A stretch of DNA of 64,000 bases, taken from contig JAPWUV010000002.1 of assembly GCA_028275345.1 (NCBI GenBank), positions 248,001 through 312,000 of the forward strand, in the 5' to 3' direction. The notes beneath the pieces were generated by a model, which ran no database searches, was not told the DNA's origin, and saw nothing but the letters and a program-made list of their open reading frames with translations. Within the stretch, counting starts at the first letter, position 1, and the number at the start of each line of letters is the position of its first letter. This stretch comes from a bacterium. Its GTDB lineage: Bacteria; Zhuqueibacterota; Zhuqueibacteria; Oleimicrobiales; Geothermoviventaceae. Both the position numbers and the translations under genes were made by a program. Below, in pieces: positions 51,272-60,123 of this stretch.

Positions 51272-52546
51272 GTGAAGACCCGCATCGACTACGGGCGGTC
51301 GGGAATGGAGATCGAGCTTCCGGAGGAACGGCTGGCGAAAGTGCTCCGGATGCAGCCAGCCCGTCCCCTGGCCAATGTACCGGCTGCCACCGAGCGTGCA
51401 CTGGAGGAGCCCATCGGTTGCGCGCCTTTGCGCGAAACGGCCCGAGGCCGGAAGAGCGCTTGTATCGCTATTTGTGATATCACCCGGCCCGTGCCGAACC
51501 GCCTTCTGCTCCCGCCCATCCTCCAGACCTTGGTCGAAGCTGGGATCCCGCGAGAGCGCATCCTAATCCTAATCGCCACCGGGCTTCATCGGCCGAATGA
51601 GGGAAAGGAGCTGGAGGAATTGCTGGGACCGGATCTGGCCGGTAGCCTGACGGTCGCGAATCACGTGGCCCGCAACGCTGCGCAGCATGTGTACCTGGGA
51701 AGGACCCGCGGCGGGACGCCAGCCTACGTGGACCGACGCTTCGTGGAGGCCGACCTGCACATAATTGTGGGTTTGATCGAGCCTCATCTCATGGCCGGTT
51801 TCTCAGGTGGACGCAAGGTGGTTTGCCCCGGCCTCGTGGCTGTGGAGACGATGAGGTGGTTTCACGGAGCGAGCCTTCTCGCCCACGAAGCGGCGCAGGA
51901 GGGTGTGCTGGAGGGCAATCCGGTGCATCGGGAGGCGGTGGAAGTGGCTCGAATGGCCCGGGTCGACTTCGCGCTGAACGTCGCATTGGATGAGGCGAGG
52001 AACGTCGTCGGCCTTTTCGCAGGCGAGCTCGAGGCTTCTTTTGAAGAGGGAGTGCACTTTGTGCGCCAACACGTGCGGGATACCGTGTCCGAGCCGGTGG
52101 ACGTGGTGGTTACCACCTCCGCCGGCTATCCTCTCGACGCGACCTTCTACCAGGCGATCAAGGGCGTCACGGCCGCCTCAAAGATCGTGAAGGAGGGCGG
52201 CACCATCATTTTGGCGGCGGCTTGTTCGGAAGGCCTGGGGAGTGCCGACTTCGTACAGCTCCTTCGCCGCTACCGGAATCCGCGCGAGTTCGAGAAGGTC
52301 CTCCAGCGGGCCGATTTCTTCGCCATCGATCAGTGGCAGTATCAGGAACTGGTCAAGGTCCTGCGTCGGGCTGAGGTCGTGCTGGTGAACGATACGTTGC
52401 CCCCCGAGGAGCGGATGCTCGTGCCCATCCCAGTGTACTCGGATTTCTCCGCTGCTCTTGAAGACGCGCTGAACAAGCATGGTTCGGAAGCGAAGGTGGC
52501 GGTGATTCCTCGAGGCCCGTACGTGCTTGCGGAGGTGCAAGCTTGA
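51272..52546 (+). CDS. LarA-family nickel-pincer racemase (lactate racemase-like)
   Basis: A 424-residue LarA/DUF2088 protein. Residues that in Lactobacillus LarA bind and use the nickel-pincer cofactor are kept in place: His106 in ATGLHRP, His172 and Lys182 in EPHLMAGFSGGRK, and His198 in RWFHGAS. DITRPVP near residue 70 is the family signature. LarA interconverts L- and D-lactate; other family members racemise or epimerise other 2-hydroxyacids. The cofactor genes larB, larC and larE are not in the window. Following rhamnose isomerase after 24 bases, it may work on lactate formed from lactaldehyde. Its stop overlaps the next start (TTGA). Confidence 0.85.
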   Translation: MKTRIDYGRSGMEIELPEERLAKVLRMQPARPLANVPAATERALEEPIGCAPLRETARGRKSACIAICDITRPVPNRLLLPPILQTLVEAGIPRERILILIATGLHRPNEGKELEELLGPDLAGSLTVANHVARNAAQHVYLGRTRGGTPAYVDRRFVEADLHIIVGLIEPHLMAGFSGGRKVVCPGLVAVETMRWFHGASLLAHEAAQEGVLEGNPVHREAVEVARMARVDFALNVALDEARNVVGLFAGELEASFEEGVHFVRQHVRDTVSEPVDVVVTTSAGYPLDATFYQAIKGVTAASKIVKEGGTIILAAACSEGLGSADFVQLLRRYRNPREFEKVLQRADFFAIDQWQYQELVKVLRRAEVVLVNDTLPPEERMLVPIPVYSDFSAALEDALNKHGSEAKVAVIPRGPYVLAEVQA

Positions 52547-53799
52547 GGCTCAATGGCTGGCGAAACCGCGCCGTTGTGTCGGCGGGCTTCGTCTGCTTGC
52601 TCATGCTGGGCTGTGCCCGCTCGACCGCGCCTCCCCCTCTCTGGGTGTGGTTGGATGGAGGGCTTTTCACTTCGTCTTCGGCGAGGGAAGCGCTCGAGGT
52701 CGCCATTGATAGCGCTGCGGCGGCGGGGGCGACGGGCGTTGTGGTGGAGGTGAAGTCTTGCACCGGGGAGACGTTTGTCCCCGCCGCGAGCTTTCCCGCG
52801 GCGCCGGAGGTCCCTTCGGATGGGGCTGACCTTTTGCAGCTCGCGGCGGCACGGGCGAGGCAGCACGGGCTCAAGCTGGCCGCTGGCGTGCAAACCTTCT
52901 TCGGAGGAAACGTTGGTCAGCGGCGAGGGATCGCCTTTGCGGGTCTCTCGGACTGGTGCGTGACGCGGCTGACCGAGGCGGGACTCCTGCGAGACACCGA
53001 AAACGCCTCGCTGCGGTGGGTGCGGTTGTCGCCCGCGGTGGAGGCTGCGCGCAAGGCTGAGCTGCAATTCCTCGATGAGATACTGGGGCGAGACGAGGTA
53101 GAGGGCGCGTGGCTCGTGGGCGTGGAGTTTCCAGACGTTTGGTCAGACTTCGGTCTGAACGCGCGTCGGGCGTTCGAGGGCTGGCTCGGCATGGAGCTGC
53201 GCAGCTGGCCCGGGGACGTATGCTCGCGGGAAGCTGCCGGAGCCATGCGCGCCGGTCCCTACTTGCGGCAGTGGCTTCTCTGGCGCTGCGCGGTGATTCG
53301 AGATTTCGTCGCAGAGGCGCAGGGACTGGCATCGAGCCATCATCCGGGCAAATGGGTGGGGGTGATTGTCGGCGGTTGGTTGCCGCGGGGCTATGAGCAG
53401 GGGGTGAATTGGGCCAGGCCGGGCTACGATCACCGGAACCGCTGGCTGGCTGCCGATTACAGCCAGACCACTCTGGCCACCACAGGGGCGAAGCTTGGGA
53501 TCGGGATGTTCTTCGCCGCCGTGACCGAAGACGAGGCGAGGAAGTCCACAAGGATCCCGGAGGAGGCGGGCTTCGACCCCGGTTGGCTCTCGGTGGAAGG
53601 TTGCTCGCGTCGGGCAAGGGACGTCCTGGGAGCGGAAGGCGGCGAACAGGCCTTCGCTGTGCTTCATCTCGGACATTATGCCGGGAACTGGAGGCAAGCG
53701 GAAAGGGCAGTCCGCGCTGTGCGAGGCTTCGCGGGGCTGCTGATTTTCGATGCGACGCAACTCAACGCGGAGAGGTGGTGGTCCCGGCTTCGCCCGTGA
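52543..53799 (+). CDS. Putative glycosidase-like TIM-barrel lipoprotein
   Basis: A 418-residue lipoprotein (lipobox MLGC, Cys24). PLWVWLDGGLFTS, followed by GATGVVVEVKSCTGETF and later GAWLVGVEFPDVWSDF, resembles uncharacterised glycosyl-hydrolase-like barrels in which a helper strand precedes a conserved Glu or Asp. The C-terminal part has IGMFFAAVTED and GFAGLLIFDATQLN, which look like barrel strands. It is translationally coupled to the racemase gene by a TTGA overlap. The substrate is unknown; an outer-membrane or periplasmic step that frees deoxy sugars is a guess from position. Confidence 0.65.
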   Translation: MRLNGWRNRAVVSAGFVCLLMLGCARSTAPPPLWVWLDGGLFTSSSAREALEVAIDSAAAAGATGVVVEVKSCTGETFVPAASFPAAPEVPSDGADLLQLAAARARQHGLKLAAGVQTFFGGNVGQRRGIAFAGLSDWCVTRLTEAGLLRDTENASLRWVRLSPAVEAARKAELQFLDEILGRDEVEGAWLVGVEFPDVWSDFGLNARRAFEGWLGMELRSWPGDVCSREAAGAMRAGPYLRQWLLWRCAVIRDFVAEAQGLASSHHPGKWVGVIVGGWLPRGYEQGVNWARPGYDHRNRWLAADYSQTTLATTGAKLGIGMFFAAVTEDEARKSTRIPEEAGFDPGWLSVEGCSRRARDVLGAEGGEQAFAVLHLGHYAGNWRQAERAVRAVRGFAGLLIFDATQLNAERWWSRLRP

Positions 53800-53853
53800 G
53801 TAGAAGCAGTGGTGCGAGACCCATGCTCAGAAGTAACCAGAGGAGGCGTAGCA

Positions 53854-54186
53854 ATGCGAGACGGTACAATTGTGCCCAACCAGGGAAAGCCGGAGGAGGA
53901 GACGCGGCAGAAAGCGAGGACCTACTACTACCGCCATCGCGAGAAGATTTTGGCAAGGCTTCGTCAGCGCTACCGCGAGGATGACAAGTACAGGGAAGCG
54001 GTGCGGGAGCGAGCGCGCAAGCGCTACCACGAAGACGAAGCGTACCGTGAGGCAACCAAGCGACGCTCGCGCGAGCGCTACTACCGCATGAGGCAGGCGC
54101 AAATGCTGATTGCGGCGCTGCGAGCTGAACATGCAGTGGGAGACGGAGCTCCGGAGCGCTCGTTCGAACTGGACCAGGCCGACTAA
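53854..54186 (+). CDS. Arg/Tyr/Glu-rich repeat protein, unknown function
   Basis: A 110-residue protein with no family I recognise. The middle (residues 17-82) is made of three to four repeats of about 17 residues with the consensus R-x-R-x-R-Y-x-x-D-x-x-Y-R-E-A, for example RQRYREDDKYREA and RKRYHEDEAYREA. It should form one long, strongly charged helix with regularly placed Tyr. Such helices often bind nucleic acid or form coiled coils. AGAGGAGG lies eight bases upstream of ATG 53854, so it is probably translated. It sits between a lipoprotein gene and the second moaD-AOR pair. Confidence 0.7.
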   Translation: MRDGTIVPNQGKPEEETRQKARTYYYRHREKILARLRQRYREDDKYREAVRERARKRYHEDEAYREATKRRSRERYYRMRQAQMLIAALRAEHAVGDGAPERSFELDQAD

Positions 54187-54249
54187 CGTGCGGCGACGGT
54201 CGGAGGCGAACCGGGGGAAGGGGGAGAATTGGCGCATGGAGTTTGGCCT

Positions 54250-54477
54250 ATGAAGGTGCAGTGTCGGCTGTTCGCAAGTCTTCGCGAAAAGGTGGGCGCA
54301 AAGGAGAAGCTCCTCGATTTACCCCGAGGGGCCCGGGTGTCGGATGCGTTGGCTTCGCTCGGTCTTCCGAGCGAGGGCAGCTACATTTTGCTCCGGAATG
54401 GCGTGCATGCTGAACTCCACGAACCCCTCTCCGAGGGCGATGTGTTGAGCGTCTTCCCGCTCATCGCGGGTGGTTGA
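54250..54477 (+). CDS. MoaD/ThiS-family sulfur carrier protein 2
   Basis: A 75-residue beta-grasp protein ending FPLIAGG, with the Gly-Gly tail of sulfur carriers. KVQCRLFASLREKVGAKE and LSEGDVLSVFPLIAGG match MoaD. It precedes AOR 2 by 30 bases, mirroring the AOR 1-MoaD pair in reverse order. It probably supports tungsten-pterin synthesis for this AOR. GGAG lies nine bases before ATG 54250; an in-frame start at 54229 adds seven residues. Confidence 0.87.
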   Translation: MKVQCRLFASLREKVGAKEKLLDLPRGARVSDALASLGLPSEGSYILLRNGVHAELHEPLSEGDVLSVFPLIAGG

Positions 54478-54507
54478 GTCTGAAGGGATTGAACGCTGGA
54501 GTGAGCC

Positions 54508-56301
54508 ATGGCAGGCTGGATGGGACGGGTGGTCCGCGTGGATCTTTCGAGCGGCGAAATCCGGGATGAACCTTTCGATCAGGACGTCTGGAGGCGGTTC
54601 CTCGGTGGGCGGGGATTCGGAGCCAAGGTGCTTTGGGACGAGCTGCGCCCGGGCGTCGATCCCTTATCGCCGGAAAACCGCCTCATCTTTGCGGTCGGAC
54701 CCCTCACGGGGACCACGGCTGCCACGTCGGGCCGCGGAAGCGTCTCGACCAAGTCTCCCCTCACGGGGACCATCACCGATGCCAACACCGGCGGTAAGTT
54801 CGGAGTCATTTTCAAGAAGGCGGGTCTGGATGCCCTCATCATCCAAGGAAAGGCGCCCAAACCGGTGTATCTGTTGGTCAGCGACGAGGGTATCCAGATC
54901 AAAGACGCCTCAGATCTGTGGGGAAAGAACACGGACGAAACGACGGACCTCCTGCTGGAGCGGGAGGGTTCGCGCGCCTCGGTGGCCTGCATCGGCCCGG
55001 CGGGGGAGAATCTGGTACGCTATGCGGCGATCATCAACGAGAAGCACCGCGCCTTTGCCCGGGGCGGGGTGGGGGCCGTGATGGGCTCGAAGAACCTGAA
55101 GGCGGTTGTGGCCCGCGGTCTGCGTACCGTGGAAATCGCCGACAAAGAACGGATGAAATTCGTCACCTACGAGGCCAACAAGTGGCTTCGCGCCCACCCC
55201 ATCACGTCGAAGGGATTGCCAGAATTCGGCACCTCGGTGTTGGTCAACATCATGAACGAGGCCGGCATCTTCCCCTCGTACAACTTCCGGCAGAACATGT
55301 TCGAATTCGCGGAGGAAGTTTCGGGCGAGGCCATCACCGAGAAGATCCTCGTGAGGAAGGACGGCTGCTGGGGCTGCATCATCCAGTGCGCCCGCCGCAC
55401 GCGGATCCCTGGAGACGAAGGGGAGGGGCCTGAGTACGAGACCAACTGGGCTCTGGGGCCCAATTGTGGCATTCACGATCTCGAGATCATCACCCGCGCC
55501 AATTACCTCTGCAACCGCTTGGGGATCGATACCATGTCGGCTGGGGGCACGATTTCCTGCGCGATGGAGATGACGGAGCTCGGCTATTACGATGCCGGTA
55601 TCCGCTTCGGCGAAGGCGACAAGCTGCTGGAGTACCTCAAGAAGATCGCCTACCGCGAGGGCATTGGTGACGAGCTTGCGGAAGGCTCGCTGCGCTTTGC
55701 CACGAAGCACGGTCACCCGGAGCTCAGCATGACCGTCAAGGGTCAGGAACTGGCGGCCTACGATCCGCGGGGCGCGCAGGGGCAGGGCCTCGCCTACGCC
55801 ACCACCAATCGCGGCGGCTGTCATCTTCGCGGCGGCTATCTCATCGGACGGGAGCTGCTCGGTGTGCCCCGCATGATCGATCGGTTCTCGGCCGTCGGAA
55901 AAGGGAGCCACACTGCCATCCTCCAGAATTTGGGTGCAGCGCTGGACTCCCTGGTGGTGTGCCGCTTCGCCTCCTTCGCGCTGAACGAGATCGTTTGGGG
56001 CCGGCTGCTCACGGCGGTGACGGGCGTCAAGTACGACCCGGAGGATGTGCTGGAAGCCGGCGACCGCATATTCAACATCGAGCGGATGTTCAATGTGCGA
56101 GAAGGCTTCAGCCGCAAGGACGACACCTTGCCCCGTCGGCTTCTCGAAGAGCCCGCCCCGATGGGACCGACGAAGGGCCGCGTCGTGGAACTGGACCGGA
56201 TGCTGGATGAGTTCTACGAGTTCCGCGGCTGGGACTCAAATGGCGTGCCCAAACCGGAGACCCTCAGACGACTGGGATTGGAGGAGTGTCTCAATGGCTA
56301 G
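54508..56301 (+). CDS. Tungsten-type aldehyde:ferredoxin oxidoreductase (AOR 2)
   Basis: A 597-residue AOR-family enzyme. Cluster ligands are Cys287, Cys290 and Cys294 (CWGCIIQC) and Cys485 (DSLVVC). The tungsten-pterin regions are FLGGRGFGAKVLWDEL and GPLTGTTAATSGRGSVSTKSP; the catalytic Glu in GPEYETNWALG and His439 in GGCHLRG are present. It is clearly diverged from AOR 1, so the aldehydes used probably differ. No ferredoxin subunit is encoded beside it. Its last eight bases overlap the class II aldolase gene, which suggests that the aldolase makes its substrate, for example lactaldehyde. Confidence 0.92.
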   Translation: MAGWMGRVVRVDLSSGEIRDEPFDQDVWRRFLGGRGFGAKVLWDELRPGVDPLSPENRLIFAVGPLTGTTAATSGRGSVSTKSPLTGTITDANTGGKFGVIFKKAGLDALIIQGKAPKPVYLLVSDEGIQIKDASDLWGKNTDETTDLLLEREGSRASVACIGPAGENLVRYAAIINEKHRAFARGGVGAVMGSKNLKAVVARGLRTVEIADKERMKFVTYEANKWLRAHPITSKGLPEFGTSVLVNIMNEAGIFPSYNFRQNMFEFAEEVSGEAITEKILVRKDGCWGCIIQCARRTRIPGDEGEGPEYETNWALGPNCGIHDLEIITRANYLCNRLGIDTMSAGGTISCAMEMTELGYYDAGIRFGEGDKLLEYLKKIAYREGIGDELAEGSLRFATKHGHPELSMTVKGQELAAYDPRGAQGQGLAYATTNRGGCHLRGGYLIGRELLGVPRMIDRFSAVGKGSHTAILQNLGAALDSLVVCRFASFALNEIVWGRLLTAVTGVKYDPEDVLEAGDRIFNIERMFNVREGFSRKDDTLPRRLLEEPAPMGPTKGRVVELDRMLDEFYEFRGWDSNGVPKPETLRRLGLEECLNG

Positions 56302-56908
56302 CGAAAAGTACCGCGAGCTCATGGAGGAGATGAAGCGCATCGGGCGCATCGTATTCCAGGCCGGGCTCAACAACTCGCACAGCGGCAACATGAGCGTGCG
56401 CGTGGGCCGGCGCATCCTCATCACGCGTAGAGGGTCCATGCTCGGGTTTCTCAAGGATGAGGACATCATCGAAACAGGGCTCGAACAGGACGACTCCGGC
56501 ATCTCCCTCGCCTCCACTGAGGTGGCGGTTCACCGCGCCATCTACAAAGGAACCTCGGCTCTGGCCATCATCCACTCCCACCCGATCACGGCCATAGCGC
56601 TCTCCATTGTCCAGGACGAGATTGTGCCCATCGACGTCGAAGGCTCCTACTACATCCGCCGCGTGCCGGTGATCGAATTCGAATTCGGGACGGGCTCCAA
56701 GGAAATGGAGGAGGTTCTCCCCAAATACCTGAAGAACTACCGGATTGTGATGGTCAAGGGACACGGCGCCTTCGCCATCGGCGATTTCCTGGAAGAAGCC
56801 TTGCACTACACGCACGTCCTCGAGAACATCGCTCAGATCACCTGGCGCGTCCGGGCGATGGGCATCGACACCCGCCAGTTCGAGCGCGAATACTTCCACA
56901 AGTGGTGA
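56294..56908 (+). CDS. Class II aldolase/adducin family protein (fuculose/rhamnulose-phosphate aldolase-like)
   Basis: A 204-residue zinc aldolase. The phosphate-binding Asn and Ser are in NSHSGNMSVR; zinc and catalytic residues are Glu76 (ASTEVAVH), His94 and His96 (IIHSHP) and His157 (VKGHGAF). Length and motifs match FucA-like enzymes, which split deoxyketose 1-phosphates into dihydroxyacetone phosphate and L-lactaldehyde; related family members are epimerases or MtnB dehydratase. The start lies inside the end of AOR 2. With rhamnose isomerase nearby, a rhamnulose 1-phosphate aldolase role is attractive but unproven. Confidence 0.85.
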   Translation: MASEKYRELMEEMKRIGRIVFQAGLNNSHSGNMSVRVGRRILITRRGSMLGFLKDEDIIETGLEQDDSGISLASTEVAVHRAIYKGTSALAIIHSHPITAIALSIVQDEIVPIDVEGSYYIRRVPVIEFEFGTGSKEMEEVLPKYLKNYRIVMVKGHGAFAIGDFLEEALHYTHVLENIAQITWRVRAMGIDTRQFEREYFHKW

Positions 56909-57001
56909 TCTCCCACTTCGGGCTTGGCCAGGGATCGCGAGTGGCTTTCGCCGGGGATCCATGAGGGCAGGGTGCGGGCGCGGCCGGAACAGGAGGGATG
57001 G

Positions 57002-58252
57002 ATGGCGCAGACTCTGGGGAAACAGGAGCTTGCTCTGTACGGTGGGCCTCGTCTCAAGCAGACGCCCTTCGGCACGGGTAAGCGCTACGGACAGCGCGAG
57101 CTGGAAGAGTTGCGGGAGGCCCTGGAACAGAATACCCTTTTCTACGCGCACGGTCGCAAGACGCGCCAGTTTGAGGAGGCATTCGCTCGCTTGTACGGGA
57201 TCGAGCACTGCGTCGCCACCTCGTCGGGATCTGCCGCGTTGCACGTCGCCATCTGCGCGCTGGGTATCGGCGTAGGCGACGAAGTGATCACCTCCCCCAT
57301 CACGGATGTAGGTTCGCTAATCGGGATCCTGCTCCAGAACGCCATCCCCATCTTCGCTGATGTAGATCCTCACACCTACAACATCACTGCGGAGACCATC
57401 GAGCCTCGGATCACCGAGAAAACGCGCGCCATCATGCCGGTTCACCTGGCCGGCAATCCGTGCGACATGGATCCCATCCTGAAGCTCGCCGAGGCGAACA
57501 ACCTCTGGGTGATTGAGGACTGCGCCCAGGCTTACCTCACCCGATACAAGGGACGATTGGTGGGGACGCTGGGGCATGTCGGCTGTTTCAGTCTGAACGA
57601 CTTCAAGCACATCAGCGCCGGCGATGCCGGGCTCCTGATCACCCACGATCCGGAGATCGCGCGCCAGGCGCGGCTGTTCAGCGACAAGTACTACGATCGC
57701 GAGAAGGGTGGGCGCAATCCCGAACGGCTCGGGATGAACTACCGGATCAGCGAGCTCCAATCGGCCGTTGGGCTGGCGCAACTCGAACGATTGCCTTGGA
57801 TCTGCCAGCGCCGTACGCAGATTGGCCTCGCCCTCACTGCCGGGATCCGCGGTCTGCCCGGGATCTACCCCCATGAGGTCACGGAGGGCGGAGAGTGTTC
57901 TTTCTGGTTTTACCTCTTCCGCGTCGAGGAGGACGAAGCCGGCGTGGATGCTTCTACCTTTGCTGACGCCTTGAAGGCGGAGGGAATTCCCGCCAACTAC
58001 GGGTACATCAAGAAGCCCATTTATCTCTGGCCCTTCCTCCGAGAGAGACGCATCTATCCGAACTTCAACTGGCCGGAGGACTTCAAACAGTACGGGAAGC
58101 CGCTCCGCTTCACGGAGGGGCTGTGTCCGGTAGCGGAGGAGGTGCTGAGGACGTGCATCCAGATTCCCCTGAGCGAGTTCTACACCGATCAGGATGTGTC
58201 GGACATAGTGGCGGCGATTCGCAAGGTGTCGCGGGCCTTCGCTCCCGGCTGA
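57002..58252 (+). CDS. DegT/DnrJ/EryC1/StrS-family PLP aminotransferase
   Basis: A 416-residue PLP enzyme. ATSSGSAALHVAICALGIGVGDEVITSP, ADVDPHTYNITAE, VIEDCAQAYLTRYKGRLVG, and the PLP-lysine segment CFSLNDFKHISAGDAG are typical of sugar and cyclitol aminotransferases. NYRISELQSAVGLAQLERL is also standard. These enzymes transaminate keto sugars with glutamate or glutamine, or act as dehydratases. ATG 57002 has AGGAGG five bases upstream; a second ATG four bases earlier is out of frame. It ends the sugar array, perhaps using a keto-sugar intermediate. Confidence 0.88.
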   Translation: MAQTLGKQELALYGGPRLKQTPFGTGKRYGQRELEELREALEQNTLFYAHGRKTRQFEEAFARLYGIEHCVATSSGSAALHVAICALGIGVGDEVITSPITDVGSLIGILLQNAIPIFADVDPHTYNITAETIEPRITEKTRAIMPVHLAGNPCDMDPILKLAEANNLWVIEDCAQAYLTRYKGRLVGTLGHVGCFSLNDFKHISAGDAGLLITHDPEIARQARLFSDKYYDREKGGRNPERLGMNYRISELQSAVGLAQLERLPWICQRRTQIGLALTAGIRGLPGIYPHEVTEGGECSFWFYLFRVEEDEAGVDASTFADALKAEGIPANYGYIKKPIYLWPFLRERRIYPNFNWPEDFKQYGKPLRFTEGLCPVAEEVLRTCIQIPLSEFYTDQDVSDIVAAIRKVSRAFAPG

Positions 58253-58352
58253 GCTCGGGATCGCAGGAGCGAGGCCTCCGTTCCGTTGTCTTGCGATGAG
58301 GGAAACATGCGGAGCACGTTCGTTCGGTCGAGAAGCTTGGAGCAGGACTGAC

Positions 58353-59504
58353 ATGATGCGTGGCGCGCCGTACTGCTGTTTGCTTCTGGGGTTGCTTGTC
58401 CTGGTGGGGTGTGCCGCCTTCAGGCCGCCGATCGTGCTCAGCCCCGAGCAAATCGAGGCCGGACAGAGGATCGGTATCTCTCAACAGGAGCTGCGTAAGC
58501 TTCTCCGGAAACCGTTGTACAAGTTCAGTCCCCAGGAACTGGACCGCTACCTCGGGTACCTCCAGGTCGTGGAGCCGAGTCTTAGGCTTCGGGTGCAGCA
58601 CCTGGCGCGCAAAGCCGTCGGCCAGCGGTACCAAATCTACCTGCTCGGGGAATTCCCCTTCGAGCTTTACGACCCGGATCCGCTGTTCCGCCTGGACCGG
58701 AGCGATTGCGTTGTGTTTTCCGAGCACATCTATGCGATGTCGTTGGCTCACGATTGGTCTTCGTTTTTCGCCTTGCTGCAAAGGATCCGCTACCGCAACG
58801 GCGAAATCAGCATGCTCACCCGGAATCATTACACGGAAGCCGATTGGGATGTCAATAACAGCTGGCTGGTGGAGGACGTGACGGAGATCCTGGCTGGTCC
58901 TCACGTCCGCCGGGACACCGTGGTCATCGATCGGGCGAGCTTCTTTTCCCGCTGGAAGATCGGGCAGGAGATCCCGCCGGAGACGTTCGTCTTGTCGTGG
59001 ATCCCGTACGAGTTCGTCCCCCAGATCTTGGACAGCCTCCAGCCCGGCGATTTCGTGAACGTGGTGAGGGGGTACGAAGGAAATCGTTGGGTTGGGCACG
59101 TGGGGCTGATCACGGTTGCCGAGGATGGCACGCGGAACGTGCTCCATTCTACTTCTCCGAAGGTGACGGAGGAGCCACTTCTTGGCTATGTGGAGAAGTG
59201 GCGAAGGATCAACGAGCAGCGTCAAGCGGAGAACGAACGCATCGAGCGAGAGAACGCGCGCCGGAGGGCGGAAAACGAGAGGCGGCTGGCCGAGGCAAGA
59301 GCCCAAGGCAAGGAAGCAAAGCTCAAACCTTTGCTGCCAACGAAGCCCTTGTTCTGGGGTTTCAAGTTCTTGCGGCTTCGCGAGGACGCGCTGGACAGGC
59401 TCCGGGAGCTGGACGGCAAGGATTTCCCGCGAGTCACCGGACCCCGCTGGCAGTGGGAAAGATGGCAGGGGTCGGGAACACCGAAAACTAGGGAAGAGCG
59501 ATGA
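58353..59504 (+). CDS. DUF1460 amidase-like lipoprotein with charged insert
   Basis: A 383-residue lipoprotein (lipobox LVGC, Cys20). It matches DUF1460, NlpC/P60-related enzymes predicted to be N-acetylmuramoyl-L-alanine amidases: the nucleophile is Cys119 in RSDCVVFSEHIYAM, with ILDSLQPGDFVNVV and the His region WVGHVGLI. An insert near residues 290-330 is an Arg/Glu/Ala-rich helix (RRINEQRQAENERIEREN) of about 40 residues, likely a coiled coil. A FLRLREDALDRLRELDG segment follows, close to the usual family end. It probably acts on peptidoglycan in the periplasm. Confidence 0.82.
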   Translation: MMRGAPYCCLLLGLLVLVGCAAFRPPIVLSPEQIEAGQRIGISQQELRKLLRKPLYKFSPQELDRYLGYLQVVEPSLRLRVQHLARKAVGQRYQIYLLGEFPFELYDPDPLFRLDRSDCVVFSEHIYAMSLAHDWSSFFALLQRIRYRNGEISMLTRNHYTEADWDVNNSWLVEDVTEILAGPHVRRDTVVIDRASFFSRWKIGQEIPPETFVLSWIPYEFVPQILDSLQPGDFVNVVRGYEGNRWVGHVGLITVAEDGTRNVLHSTSPKVTEEPLLGYVEKWRRINEQRQAENERIERENARRRAENERRLAEARAQGKEAKLKPLLPTKPLFWGFKFLRLREDALDRLRELDGKDFPRVTGPRWQWERWQGSGTPKTREER

Positions 59505-59622
59505 CCCAAGCCCTGTGCGGGCGGGTGAGTTTTCGCTTTGAGAGAGCCTTCGCCTGCCTCTTGCGCGAATCCCGGAGATTAGCGATCTTCGGCATGTCGC
59601 AGAAGGGGTGAGGTGAGGAGCG

Positions 59623-60027
59623 GTGAGGATCCTGGAGCGTCGTTTTACGTTCATTCACACGCACTTTCTCACCGATTGCGAGAAGTTGCCGGCCGAGGTA
59701 GGTCGGCAGCTACAGAAAGACATGGAGCGCTTTCTCCGCGCTCAAGGCATCGTGTACGGGATCCACTTCGAGGAGCGGCGATCCGAGAAGGGCCTGCGCA
59801 TCGTCCTGGAATGTATCCCGCTTCCTCGTAAGCTGGATGCGATTGAGAAACATCTGGCGGAGCTGGTCCGACCGATTCCGAGGCGGCCACGGCCAGTCAC
59901 CCCTATCCTGGTAGAGGCGCCAGGTCCTTCCCGGAGCCGCGCGGCGGATCCTGCAGCGGGCGAGTCGCCTTCGGCCCAAAGCTCGGCGTCAGGCGCGGAG
60001 GCTGCCCTTTTCCACACGGCACAGTAG
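59623..60027 (+). CDS. Hypothetical protein, 134 aa
   Basis: I do not recognise it. Residues 1-85 look like a compact alpha/beta domain (FIHTHFLTDCEKLPAEVGRQLQKDMERFL, then GLRIVLECIPLP). The last 50 residues are Pro/Ala/Ser-rich and disordered. No signal peptide or membrane helix is seen. GAGGTGAGGAG lies just before the GTG start. It is between two envelope lipoprotein genes. Confidence 0.6.
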   Translation: MRILERRFTFIHTHFLTDCEKLPAEVGRQLQKDMERFLRAQGIVYGIHFEERRSEKGLRIVLECIPLPRKLDAIEKHLAELVRPIPRRPRPVTPILVEAPGPSRSRAADPAAGESPSAQSSASGAEAALFHTAQ

Positions 60028-60123
60028 CAAATCGGTCGCGCCGAACGGATAGGTGCCGCCGGGGCTGCGAATGATCTCGTGGCCACGTGGCAGGGTTGGT
60101 GAGCCGCCCGGGAGAACGCATGC

